61,445 nt of DNA, taken from positions 1-61,445 of the forward strand of contig CANFWI010000012.1 of the NCBI GenBank assembly GCA_947450675.1. The letters run 5' to 3'. This DNA is from Comamonadaceae bacterium. GTDB taxonomy: Bacteria > Pseudomonadota > Gammaproteobacteria > Burkholderiales > Burkholderiaceae_C. Below are positions 1-7,337 of this stretch, one piece after another. The position numbers were made by a program, and so were the translations under genes. The notes under the pieces are model-generated. The model saw nothing but the letters and a program-made list of their open reading frames with translations. It was not told where the DNA came from and searched no databases. The first letter of the stretch is position 1, and each line of letters opens with the position of its first letter.

Positions 1-545
1 CGCCCGACATGGCGCACGCCATTGCCTTCATGCTCAACAGCTTCATTCGCCCGAGTGACCTCAAAACCCTGAAACACCGGCACGTGGAGATTGTGCGGGC
101 CGGCAACACGTATTTGCGCTTGACGCTGCCAGAGACCAAGAGCCACGGCCGGCCGATTGTGACTTTGCAGCCGGCGGTGAGGTGCTATCAGCAGATCTGC
201 AAGCAGCAAGCGATCACCGGCCACGGCGCGCCAGACGACTATCTGTTTCTACCGGCCCTGCAAGACCGCAACTACGCGCACTGGGTGCTGAACTTTCACT
301 TCAACTGGATCTTGGCGCAAACCGGCCTGAAGATGGGGCCGCACGGCCAGCCGCGCAGCTTGTACAGCCTGCGGCATTCGTCCATCACGTTTCGCTTGCT
401 GTACGGGCAGGGGATTGACCTGCTGACCTTGGCGCGCAATGCCAGAACCAGCGTGGAGGTGATCAACACCCACTACGCCAGCACGGTGACCGGGGAGCAG
501 AACATTGCGCTGCTGCAGAGCAGACGGACGCGGGTCGGGGTTTAG
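1..545 (+). CDS. Tyrosine recombinase/integrase, C-terminal part (5' end outside the window)
   Basis: The reading frame is open to the window edge, so the protein is cut at its N-terminus and only about 180 residues of the catalytic half are present. The visible landmarks fit the tyrosine recombinase (phage integrase) family: an Arg in SFIRPSDL, a Lys in ETKSHGRP, the box SLYSLRHSS, and a C-terminal INTHYAST that supplies the nucleophilic Tyr. Such enzymes cut and rejoin DNA at attachment sites. It is followed by a toxin-antitoxin pair and a decayed antitoxin gene, the usual content of an integrated element's edge. No tRNA gene or att repeat is recognisable nearby. Family call is firm; the element type is unknown. 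Confidence 0.8.
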   Translation, partial: PDMAHAIAFMLNSFIRPSDLKTLKHRHVEIVRAGNTYLRLTLPETKSHGRPIVTLQPAVRCYQQICKQQAITGHGAPDDYLFLPALQDRNYAHWVLNFHFNWILAQTGLKMGPHGQPRSLYSLRHSSITFRLLYGQGIDLLTLARNARTSVEVINTHYASTVTGEQNIALLQSRRTRVGV

Positions 546-568
546 GGAAGGAGTAAGGGCGCTGAGAT

Positions 569-596
569 GGATTGCCGCGCTTCGCTCGCGGAGACA
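569..596 (+). repeat. Half-copy of a REP-like element
   Basis: This stretch contains GCCGCGCTTCGCTCGC and closely matches the right arm of the inverted repeat at 30334-30357 (differences only near the ends). It lies just after the integrase stop codon. The core is typical of dispersed intergenic palindromes; only one arm is present here. Confidence 0.5.
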
Positions 597-709
597 GTTT
601 TTTGGCCTGTTGTTCAAGGTCTGTGTGCGGTATCGGGCCGGATCCGGAAAACTCGCAAAGGTGAAGGGGATTCGTCCCCAATAGGGCGTTGGCTGCGTCA
701 GTCAAGACG

Positions 710-991
710 CTAGCGCTGACTCACCAAATGGCCGCTGACATACTTGTGTAGCAAACTGGCCGCAAACGTTTGATAGGGAATTCCCTCTTCAAGTGCGCGT
801 GCTTGTAGATTCTTCAAATCTCTGCTGGAGATACGGATGTTCAGGCGTTGGTCTTTTTTGAACGTTGCTTCGGCGGCCGCCTGATGTGCTTTCATCTGCA
901 CTGCCAAACCGCTAACGGGTTTGAGTGTTCCAGCCTCCCAAGCCTGCAATATGGCTAACTCTTCTGCGTCGTACTTGACATTATTTTTCAT
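710..991 (-). CDS. CopG/BrnA-like antitoxin
   Basis: A 93-residue protein. The N-terminal half is probably flexible and toxin-binding. The C-terminal half (about residues 45-85, KDQRLNIRISSRDLKNLQAR) has the pattern of a ribbon-helix-helix DNA-binding domain: a basic beta strand, then a helix and the turn EGIPYQTFAASLLHKY. It would neutralise the product of the preceding toxin gene and repress the operon with it. Its start overlaps the toxin stop by 4 bp (ATGA), so the two are translationally coupled with the toxin first, the usual order for BrnT-type pairs. GC content is lower than in the flanking genes. The role is inferred from family and context. Confidence 0.72.
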   Translation of the reverse strand: MKNNVKYDAEELAILQAWEAGTLKPVSGLAVQMKAHQAAAEATFKKDQRLNIRISSRDLKNLQARALEEGIPYQTFAASLLHKYVSGHLVSQR

Positions 992-1272
992 AACTTGCTC
1001 CTGTATTGGCGGGTTGCCTTGCGGCTTGGAATGATGGTTTTTAGAAAAACTTCTGTTTCGGTTTCAATAAACGGCACGGCATAGACGTAGTCGTCAACCT
1101 GCACCATTAAGATTTTCTGCCCATGATATTTTTCCTGATTGGGGTGTTCCAACACAGCCAGTTCGTTCCCACTGCTGATTTCAAAAACTATCCGCTCGAA
1201 CGAAATCCCCCGTTCCCGGACTAACAACTGGTTTTTATCGGCATTCCAATTGAAAGTTTTGTGACTTGACAT
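988..1272 (-). CDS. brnT: BrnT-family toxin
   Basis: A 94-residue protein with the BrnT layout: an N-terminal FNWNADKNQLLVRERGISFE segment (family pattern F-W-D-x-x-K-x-x-x-N-x-x-K-H-G-I-x-F-E), a central beta region with GQKILMVQVDDYVYAVPF, and a C-terminal IIPSRKATRQYRSKL matching the family's R-I-I-S-A-R-K-A-T-x-x-E-R motif. Known members are RNase-fold ribonucleases that halt translation. The family His/Lys near residue 18 is replaced here by Arg (RERGISF). It is the first gene of the toxin-antitoxin operon. No Shine-Dalgarno sequence precedes the ATG, and the predicted transcription start coincides with the start codon, so the mRNA may be leaderless. Confidence 0.75.
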   Translation of the reverse strand: MSSHKTFNWNADKNQLLVRERGISFERIVFEISSGNELAVLEHPNQEKYHGQKILMVQVDDYVYAVPFIETETEVFLKTIIPSRKATRQYRSKL

Positions 1273-1308
1273 GTGTGCATTTTAAGCACACACGTCAATG
1301 GGTGTCAA
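1272..1308 (-). promoter_or_regulatory. Promoter and operator of the BrnT/antitoxin operon
   Basis: On the minus strand a perfect -35 box TTGACA (1303-1308) is followed, 18 bp on, by TAAAAT (1279-1284, 5 of 6 matches to TATAAT). The -10 box sits inside a perfect inverted repeat: TGTGTGC at 1272-1278 and GCACACA at 1286-1292 with a 7-bp spacer. An operator covering the -10 box fits autorepression by a ribbon-helix-helix antitoxin. The start site expected about 7 bp downstream falls on the toxin's ATG. Confidence 0.6.
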
Positions 1309-1402
1309 TGCAGTGCCCATCCGATGAGAGATGATGCGAGCCCATGATTTATTCTCATCTCTACGAGGCAGAAAGCCGCGGCAGTCTAGGGGCTTGCAAA
1401 AA

Positions 1403-1573
1403 TCAAATCACAGCCAAAAAAACAGCCAATGAACGGCTGACCGCCACCGTCTGGATCCATTCATGGGTGTCGTTCTCAAGCGGATCGTTGGCTAAAAGCC
1501 TTGACTGGCGCAGGCATTCCTTTGCGAAGTCGTCGCGGTGCTTTTGTACCCTCTGTGACACGGATGAAGCCAT
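1403..1573 (-). pseudogene. Remnant of a MazE-like (DUF3018) antitoxin
   Basis: An ATG-started frame of 56 codons begins MASSVSQRVQKHRD and continues with DFAKECLRQSRLLANDP and EWIQTVAVS. These match the two ends of the DUF3018/MazE-type antitoxins (pattern SVAERVxKRRD ... PGFAxExxRQSxxxA ... Wxxxxx), but the middle segment (about 20 residues, normally LRxxGLRPVQIWVPD) is missing and the C-terminus runs into unrelated sequence. No MazF-like toxin follows. I read it as a deletion remnant. It fills most of the 1273-1664 gap; apart from it and the operator at 1272-1308 I see nothing there. Confidence 0.5.
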
Positions 1574-1664
1574 GGTTTTTGCCTACTTGCTCATGACACA
1601 GAAATTTTTAACGGTGTGTTGCATGAAACGCAAGGGCGGCGAGCCGGTGCATGGGCGGAGGTGA

Positions 1665-2312
1665 TTACGTCGAAGCCTCGTCCAGCGCAGCGTCAGCCAG
1701 ATGCTGGGTGTCAGACCAACCGACCAGCGACAGGCCTTCGGGTGACCACAACAGGCGGTTGACGGCGGTGTTGCCGAGCTGCCAGGTGCGGGCGGCTTGC
1801 AGGTCGAGCCGGGTGGCGGCGCGGTACAGCACGTCCATCACGCCGCCGTGGCCGACCAGCACAATCAACTCGCCCGGGTGTTGAACTGCCAAGCGGTCGA
1901 CGGTGGCGAGCACGCGTTCTTGCACCTGCAGCAGAGATTCGCCGCCGGCAGGGGAAAACGAGGGGTCGCGCTTGCGCCAGCGCTCGGCTTGGTCGGGCAG
2001 CGCGATCTCAATCTCAGCGAACGTGCGACCTTCAAAGTCGCCAAAACCACGCTCGCGCAGGCCCAGCTCAGCGACCACGGGAACCCCCGCAGCGCGGCCG
2101 ACATACAGAGCGGTTTCATGCGCACGCGAGAGGTCGCTGGCGTAAATAGCCGCGATATCTTCACCCGCCAAGGATTGGCCGAGGCGCTCGGCTTGCCAGT
2201 GGCCGGTGTCGTTGAGCGGAATATCCAGATGACCCTGAATGCGGGTGTCGACGTTCCAGGCGGTCTCGCCATGGCGGATCGCCAGAATGCGGGTGGCTTC
2301 TTGGGTGATCAA
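1665..2312 (-). CDS. Histidine phosphatase family protein (GpmB/CobC-like)
   Basis: A 215-residue phosphatase of the phosphoglycerate-mutase-like superfamily. The catalytic RHGETAWN box is at residues 14-21 (the His is phosphorylated), ERGFGDFEGRTF supplies the acid/phosphate pocket, and VLVGHGGVMDVL carries the second catalytic His. The substrate cannot be told from sequence; relatives act on phosphorylated sugars, 3-phosphoglycerate or alpha-ribazole phosphate. The only start in the frame is TTG at 2312, which overlaps the stop of the upstream lipoprotein gene (TTGA), so translation is probably coupled. Length is normal for the family. Confidence 0.8.
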   Translation of the reverse strand: MITQEATRILAIRHGETAWNVDTRIQGHLDIPLNDTGHWQAERLGQSLAGEDIAAIYASDLSRAHETALYVGRAAGVPVVAELGLRERGFGDFEGRTFAEIEIALPDQAERWRKRDPSFSPAGGESLLQVQERVLATVDRLAVQHPGELIVLVGHGGVMDVLYRAATRLDLQAARTWQLGNTAVNRLLWSPEGLSLVGWSDTQHLADAALDEAST

Positions 2313-2965
2313 CGTGGAATCTCGATGTTGATGCGGCGCGGGCCGGTGGGTGGCGTTGGAAAGCCTTGCAGTGCAGCGTCGATCATGGCAGGTAAAACAC
2401 GCTGAGCGTCGCTCCAGACGCCGCTGTGGACGGCCTTGCTTTCGAAGACCACCGCGTTGCTGCTAGCGTCACGCACCACGAAGCTGACTTCGCGCAGATA
2501 CAGCGGCGATTCATACGTGCCCAAGGGCAGTGAAAAGCCGACAAAGCTGCCCGCAGTGCCGCCGCCAACAGACATACTGGAGCCACCAAAAGCGCCGAAT
2601 CCACCCCCAAAAGCGGGGCTGTTGTAAGGAAAGCGTTGGGCATAGCGCGTGTTGGCGCTGACCTGCACATTGAACGCGGCTGTCTGCGGATTGTTCAGCC
2701 AGCCGACTTTGTCAAGCGCCGTGCGAGCCATGGCTTCGAGTTGGTCTTGCGACAACTCCATGCCGCTGATGCCGCTTTGCGGCACATTGACTTGCTGCGA
2801 AGGCAGGCGCTCAAAGCGATAGCTGCTGCCGGTCGCAGGCGGCGTGGCCTTGGTCCACTGCGCGAATGACACCACGTCGTTGTCCACCACGCGCAAGCCC
2901 GAACATGCGCTGAGCAACAACCCGCAGGCCAGCGCCAGAAAAACGTTGCGAAGGGATCTGGTCAT
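2309..2965 (-). CDS. DUF4136-type lipoprotein
   Basis: A 218-residue exported lipoprotein: a charged start, a hydrophobic stretch and the lipobox LLSAC ending near residue 21, so the Cys would be lipidated. The mature part begins with SGLRVVDNDVVSFAQW and contains the FxRLPSQQ...AMARTALDKVGW segment of the DUF4136 family. A Gly/Ser/Phe-rich stretch (around residues 119-140, AFGGGFGAFGGSS) probably forms an exposed loop. Function is unknown; relatives are outer-membrane or periplasmic envelope proteins. It is followed with a 4-bp overlap by the phosphatase gene and preceded 15 bp away by ttcA, so these probably share a transcript. Confidence 0.7.
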   Translation of the reverse strand: MTRSLRNVFLALACGLLLSACSGLRVVDNDVVSFAQWTKATPPATGSSYRFERLPSQQVNVPQSGISGMELSQDQLEAMARTALDKVGWLNNPQTAAFNVQVSANTRYAQRFPYNSPAFGGGFGAFGGSSMSVGGGTAGSFVGFSLPLGTYESPLYLREVSFVVRDASSNAVVFESKAVHSGVWSDAQRVLPAMIDAALQGFPTPPTGPRRINIEIPR

Positions 2966-2980
2966 GACGCTCCTTTCGGT

Positions 2981-3877
2981 TTAACTTTCGAGGACGGCTT
3001 TTCTGTCCATGAATTGCAGCGTGGCCGGCGGCTTGGGCAAGTCTTCGGGGTCAAAGGCTTTGTCACCGTCCGGGTTGGCGACACCGGTGGTTTTGATGCC
3101 CTTGAAGTCATGCAGTTTGCCGTCCATCAGGTGCGACGGAATGACATTTTGCAAAGCGGTGAACATATTTTCTAGGCGGCCGGGGAATTTTTTGTCCCAC
3201 TCGCGCAGCATGTTGCCGACCTGCACGCGCTGCAGACCGTCTTGGCTGCCGCACAGCGTGCACGGAATGATCGGGAATTCGCGCACTTCAGCCCAACGGA
3301 TCAGGTCTTTTTCGCCCACATACGCGAGCGGCCGGATGATGATGTTTTTACCGTCGTCGCTGGCCAACTTGGGCGGCATGCCTTTGAGCTTGGAGGCAAA
3401 AAACATGTTGAGAAACAGCGTTTGCAGCATGTCGTCACGGTGGTGGCCGAGCGCAATTTTGGTTGCGCCCAGCTCTTCGGCCACGCGGTACAAAATGCCG
3501 CGTCGCAGGCGCGAGCATAGCGAACACATGGTCTTGCCTTCAGGGATCACACGCTTGACGATGCTGTAGGTGTCTTGCGTTTCAATGTGAAACGGCACGC
3601 CCAGTTTGCTCAAGTATTCCGGCAAGATGTGGTCTGGGAAACCGGGTTGCTTTTGGTCAAGGTTGACCGCAATCAGGCTGAAGTTGATGGGTGCGCGCTG
3701 CTGCAGTTTGAGCAAGATGTCGAGCATGGCGTAGCTGTCTTTTCCGCCCGACACGCAGACCATGACCTTGTCGCCTTCTTCGATCATGTTGAAGTCCACA
3801 ATGGCGCGGCCAACCTCACGGCACAAGCGCTTCTCTAACTTCAAATCTTCGCGTTCAATCATCTGTTCTTTCATCAT
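2981..3877 (-). CDS. ttcA: tRNA 2-thiocytidine(32) synthetase TtcA
   Basis: Catalyses ATP-dependent thiolation of C32 in certain tRNAs. The PP-loop SGGKDS (residues 43-48) adenylates the base. The two CxxC pairs CSLC (C118, C121) and CTLC (C206, C209) match the residues that hold the Fe-S cluster in this family. At about 298 residues the length is normal. A longer frame reaches 3916, but the ATG at 3877 overlaps the folB stop by 4 bp (ATGATGA) and matches the family N-terminus; an ATG three bases on is equally possible. The gene closes a tightly packed SDR-folB-ttcA run. Firm identification. Confidence 0.93.
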   Translation of the reverse strand: MMKEQMIEREDLKLEKRLCREVGRAIVDFNMIEEGDKVMVCVSGGKDSYAMLDILLKLQQRAPINFSLIAVNLDQKQPGFPDHILPEYLSKLGVPFHIETQDTYSIVKRVIPEGKTMCSLCSRLRRGILYRVAEELGATKIALGHHRDDMLQTLFLNMFFASKLKGMPPKLASDDGKNIIIRPLAYVGEKDLIRWAEVREFPIIPCTLCGSQDGLQRVQVGNMLREWDKKFPGRLENMFTALQNVIPSHLMDGKLHDFKGIKTTGVANPDGDKAFDPEDLPKPPATLQFMDRKAVLES

Positions 3878-4248
3878 GACCACTGTCCTGTTTCTACGCG
3901 AATGGCGACTTCGCAATCTTCAAAAATTTCGAGCTTGGCGATCTTGACGCGAACGCCCAAGACGCCGGGCAGCAGCATCAGCCGGTGCGCCAGTTTGCCG
4001 ATCAAACTCTCCAACAAGTTCACGTGTTCCATGGTGCACTCGTTGATGATGATCTGCCGCACCTTGCGGTAATCCAGCACATGCTTGATGTCGTCGTCAC
4101 TCGGCAGCAGCGGCTGCGTGCCGAGGTTGAGTTCAGCGTCGACCTGGATCGGTTGGGGTTCTATTTTTTCTGACTCCAAGATACCCAGGCTGGCGTTGAA
4201 GCGCAAGCCGGTGAGCGTCAGAATTTGGGTGCCGTGGGTGTTGATCAT
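3874..4248 (-). CDS. folB: Dihydroneopterin aldolase FolB
   Basis: A 124-residue protein of the FolB fold. It starts with [19 protein letters not shown] (the usual I-x-I-x-x-L-x-x-x-x-x-x-G-V-x-x-x-E strand-turn) and contains [30 protein letters not shown], the segment that builds the pterin pocket of the ring-shaped oligomer. It cleaves 7,8-dihydroneopterin to 6-hydroxymethyl-7,8-dihydropterin and glycolaldehyde in folate synthesis. The upstream SDR gene (11 bp away) resembles pteridine reductases, which supports a small pterin/folate operon. Confidence 0.9.
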   Translation of the reverse strand: MINTHGTQILTLTGLRFNASLGILESEKIEPQPIQVDAELNLGTQPLLPSDDDIKHVLDYRKVRQIIINECTMEHVNLLESLIGKLAHRLMLLPGVLGVRVKIAKLEIFEDCEVAIRVETGQWS

Positions 4249-4259
4249 GCGGTTCAGTT

Positions 4260-5093
4260 TCAGGTTTTCAAGGACGCCCCGCCCATGAGCGAGAAGTCGC
4301 GGCCGAATTTCATCAGGTGTTGACCGCCGTCGACCAGCAGCGTGGTGCCGGTGATGGATTGATTCTCCAGCGCGAAGCGGACGGTCGACGCGACATCGGC
4401 GGGCGTGGAAGACCGGCCCAGCGGCGACAGGCGATGCAGTGCCGCGAACTCTTCAGCGCTGAGCATGTGGCTGGTCATGGTCAAGCCCGGCGCCACACCA
4501 ACGACCCGCAGCACCGGGGCCAACGCTTGCGCGAGCAAGGTGTTGGCGGCTTCCAGCGCGGCTTTGGACAGTGTGTAACTGAAGAAATCGGGGTTCGGAT
4601 TCCACAGCTTTTGGTCCAGCAAATTGACCACGCAACCGGGCTGGCGTTCAGTGTTTTCGGTTTGACTGGCTTGGCGTGCGAGCAGATGCGTGTGCAGCGC
4701 CTGCGCCAGCAAAATGGCTGCGCCGGTGTTGCTGCGCCAATGCTTTTCCATCGCCGCGTAACTGAAGCTGGCGGCGTCGTCGAATTCAAAGGTGGAGGCG
4801 TTGTTGACCACCGCGTCGACCCGGCCCAATTGCGCCGCGACTTGCGGCAGCAGGCAGCGCACGGCGTCTTCGTCATTCAGGTCGCACGCAAAGGCGGCGC
4901 TTTTCACTTGAGCTGTATCGGCCATCAGCAAACCGGCACAGTCGGCGGCGGTTTGCTCAGCGTCTTTAGTTGAGCCACGGTAGTGCACGGCAACGCGCCA
5001 GCCAGCACCGGCCAAGGCCAGCGCGATTTCGCGACCCAGCCGACGGGCGGCGCCGGTCACAAGGACAACACGGGAAGGAGCAGCTGCGGACAT
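4260..5093 (-). CDS. SDR family oxidoreductase, pteridine-reductase-like
   Basis: A short-chain dehydrogenase/reductase of about 277 residues. VVLVTGAARRLGREIAL is the Rossmann TGxxxRxG nucleotide site, with the Arg-rich variant seen in FolM/PTR1-type pteridine reductases that prefer NADPH. NNAS follows near residue 90. The active-site motif is YTLSKAAL (YxxxK), and PG follows as VGVAPGLTM. It ends with a typical LLVDGGQHL. The start is set at the ATG at 5093, giving MSAAAPSRVVLVTG; an in-frame extension to 5189 would overlap the divergent gene's start and adds nothing conserved. Next to folB, a role in reducing dihydro- to tetrahydropterin is likely but not proven. Confidence 0.78.
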   Translation of the reverse strand: MSAAAPSRVVLVTGAARRLGREIALALAGAGWRVAVHYRGSTKDAEQTAADCAGLLMADTAQVKSAAFACDLNDEDAVRCLLPQVAAQLGRVDAVVNNASTFEFDDAASFSYAAMEKHWRSNTGAAILLAQALHTHLLARQASQTENTERQPGCVVNLLDQKLWNPNPDFFSYTLSKAALEAANTLLAQALAPVLRVVGVAPGLTMTSHMLSAEEFAALHRLSPLGRSSTPADVASTVRFALENQSITGTTLLVDGGQHLMKFGRDFSLMGGASLKT

Positions 5094-5176
5094 GTGGTGA
5101 TGGGAACGAGGTAAGGCGGCGAGCAAGATGGCTGAAAAGATGGTGACAATGAAAGGCTCTAGAGAGCCTAGCGACC

Positions 5177-6331
5177 ATGACAAAACCACTTATTTTACCG
5201 ACCGACGCTGTTTTGTCGCCTGACAGCGCTGCAGCATCCCCACTCCAGCCAATCTTGCAGCGCGCAATTGAAGACGCGGGCGGCTGGCTGGGCTTTGACG
5301 CCTTCATGGCGCTGGCCTTGTACGCGCCCGGCCACGGCTATTACGCCAGCAGCTCGCGCAAGTTTGGTCACATGCCGCAGTCGGGCAGCGACTTTGTCAC
5401 CGCGCCTGAGTTGTCGCCGCATTTTGGCCGGGCCTTGGCGCGTCAAGTCGGTGAGGCCTTGCAAGCCTCCGGCACCACCGAGGTGTGGGAGTTTGGCGCT
5501 GGTTCGGGTGCGTTGGCTGAGCAGTTGATTCAATCGCTGGACGCAGCGGGCACAGCGCTCACCCGCTACACCATCGTTGACCTGTCTGGCAGTCTGCGCG
5601 AGCGGCAGCAAACGCGGCTGGCCGCCTATGGCGAGCGCGTGCGCTGGGTGCAAGAACTGCCCGCGCAAATGAGTGGCGTGGTGGTTGGCAATGAAGTGCT
5701 GGACGCCATGCCGGTCAAGCTGCTGGCGCGCATGAAAGGCGTTTGGCATGAGCGCGGCGTGGCGCTGCACGCCGGCGAGTTGGTGTTTGCCGACAGGCCG
5801 ACCGAGCTGCGACCACCGCTGGAGATCGACGGCCCGCAGGACTACCTGACCGAAACCCATGCGCAGGCCGAAGGCTTTGTGCGCACGCTGGCCGATCGGC
5901 TGACGACGGGTGCTATTTTTCTGCTTGACTACGGGTTTCCTGAGCACGAATATTTCCACCCACAGCGCAACATGGGCACGCTGATGTGCCACCAAGGCCA
6001 CCTAGCTGACGCCAATCCGTTGCTGCACGTGGGCCTGAAAGACATCACCGCGCACGTTAACTTCACCGGCATCGCGCTGGCCGGGCAAGACGCTGGTTTG
6101 CAGGTGCTGGGCTACACCAGCCAAGGCCGGTTTTTACTCAACTGCGGCCTGCTCGACGGCATGGCAGACGCGCCGCTGGAGCAGTGCGTGATGCTGCAAA
6201 AACTCATCAACGAGCATGAGATGGGCGAGTTGTTCAAGGTCATCGGCTTTGCTGCCAACACCGCGCAGCAGCCGTACAACGACTGGCAGGCGCTGGGCTT
6301 CGCGCAGGGCGATCGCTCCCACACACTGTGA
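5177..6331 (+). CDS. MidA/NDUFAF7-type SAM-dependent methyltransferase
   Basis: A 384-residue member of the MidA (COG1565) family. Characteristic features are GHGYYASSSRKFG with SGSDFVTAPELSPHFGRALA near the N-terminus, the SAM-binding EFGAGSGALAEQLI, GNEVLDAMPV, and a conserved YRCHxxHxA-type segment seen here as GTLMCHQGHLADANPLLHVG. The mitochondrial homologue dimethylates an arginine of a complex I subunit during assembly; the bacterial target is not established. It is transcribed away from the folate genes, and its stop lies about 10 bp before the ROK gene. Confidence 0.85.
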   Translation: MTKPLILPTDAVLSPDSAAASPLQPILQRAIEDAGGWLGFDAFMALALYAPGHGYYASSSRKFGHMPQSGSDFVTAPELSPHFGRALARQVGEALQASGTTEVWEFGAGSGALAEQLIQSLDAAGTALTRYTIVDLSGSLRERQQTRLAAYGERVRWVQELPAQMSGVVVGNEVLDAMPVKLLARMKGVWHERGVALHAGELVFADRPTELRPPLEIDGPQDYLTETHAQAEGFVRTLADRLTTGAIFLLDYGFPEHEYFHPQRNMGTLMCHQGHLADANPLLHVGLKDITAHVNFTGIALAGQDAGLQVLGYTSQGRFLLNCGLLDGMADAPLEQCVMLQKLINEHEMGELFKVIGFAANTAQQPYNDWQALGFAQGDRSHTL

Positions 6332-6341
6332 CGAAAACCCC

Positions 6342-7337
6342 TTGATCACCCCGCAAAACCATCTCTTGACGGCACTGCCCGACGTCCGTTTGCCCGCCGG
6401 TGCAGCGCCCGTGGCCTGCGTCGATGTCGGCGGCACCAAGGTGACGGTGAGCGTGGTGGACGAGCGCGGCGTGCAAGGTTGGTTGACCGAGCCGACGGTC
6501 AAAGAGGGCGCGTCTGATGGGCTGGGTCAGCAAGTTGTGCGCATGATCGGTTTGAGCTGTGCTGCGGCGGGCATCTTGCCAACGCGTATTGCAGCGGTCG
6601 GCATCGCGTCCTGCGGGCCTTTTGTGCTGAATCAAGGGCTGGTCGAATTGGCCGCCCCGAATATTTGCGGCGGTTTGGCGGGGGCCGGGCGGGGTCTGCC
6701 GAACCGCTGGACCAGCGCCGTGCTGGAAGCGCCGGTGCGCAGCATGTTCCCGGACGTGCGGGTGAGCAACGACTGCATTGGCGCCTTGCAAGCCGAACGG
6801 CGCTGGGGCGCGCTGCAAGGGTTTGACCACTGCGCCTACGTCACTTGGAGCACAGGCATCGGTGTCGGTTTGTGCGTTGACGGCCGCATCTTGAAAGGCA
6901 AAAATGCCAACGCCGGTCACGCCGGCCACATGTTTGTCAGCGACAACGACGACGCTTTGTGCGGCTGCGGCAACCTCGGTGATGTCGAGGGCTTGATCGC
7001 TGGTAACGCGATTCCACGACGCTTTGCCGAGCAAGGTTTCACGGATGCCGCTGCGCTGTTTGGCGCAGCCAAAGACGGCCATGCGGATGCGTTGGCCTTG
7101 GTTGACGAACTCTGCCGCATCATGGGCCGGACGCTTTACAACTTGGTCGTGACGCTGGATTTGCAGGCGATCAGTCTGGGCGGCGGTGTGTTTTGGCATC
7201 ATCGTGATTTTTTACTGCCACGCTTGGACGCGCATATTCAGGGCCGAATTCCAGCGCTGACCACGGGCTTCAAACTGCTGCCTGCGGGCCTGCAAAACAA
7301 GGTCGGAGATTACGCAGCGCTGGCTTTGGTGGTTTAA
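6342..7337 (+). CDS. ROK family protein (sugar kinase-like), atypical zinc site
   Basis: About 331 residues. CVDVGGTKVTVSVVDERG is the phosphate-1/ATP site, STGIGVGL the phosphate-2 region and GHAGHM the conserved ROK His motif. The family zinc cluster normally reads CxCGxxGCxE; here it is CGCGNLGDVEGLIAGNAI, so the last Cys is Asp and zinc binding may be altered. SDR-like catalytic Asp is expected in VSNDCIGA. No ATG lies near the expected start: the frame is open far upstream into the midA-like gene, so I place the start at TTG 6342, with TTG 6366 and TTG 6390 as alternatives. The substrate (glucose, N-acetyl sugar or other) is unknown. The stop codon overlaps that of cca. Confidence 0.72.
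   Translation: MITPQNHLLTALPDVRLPAGAAPVACVDVGGTKVTVSVVDERGVQGWLTEPTVKEGASDGLGQQVVRMIGLSCAAAGILPTRIAAVGIASCGPFVLNQGLVELAAPNICGGLAGAGRGLPNRWTSAVLEAPVRSMFPDVRVSNDCIGALQAERRWGALQGFDHCAYVTWSTGIGVGLCVDGRILKGKNANAGHAGHMFVSDNDDALCGCGNLGDVEGLIAGNAIPRRFAEQGFTDAAALFGAAKDGHADALALVDELCRIMGRTLYNLVVTLDLQAISLGGGVFWHHRDFLLPRLDAHIQGRIPALTTGFKLLPAGLQNKVGDYAALALVV

Noticed and set aside
666-679. GGGGA-TTCG-TCCCC hairpin as terminator of the toxin-antitoxin operon
   Set aside because: Stem of five pairs and no U-tract on either strand.
1344-1664. Open plus-strand frame of 106 codons
   Set aside because: Unusual composition, no family resemblance and antisense to the better-supported MazE-like relic.
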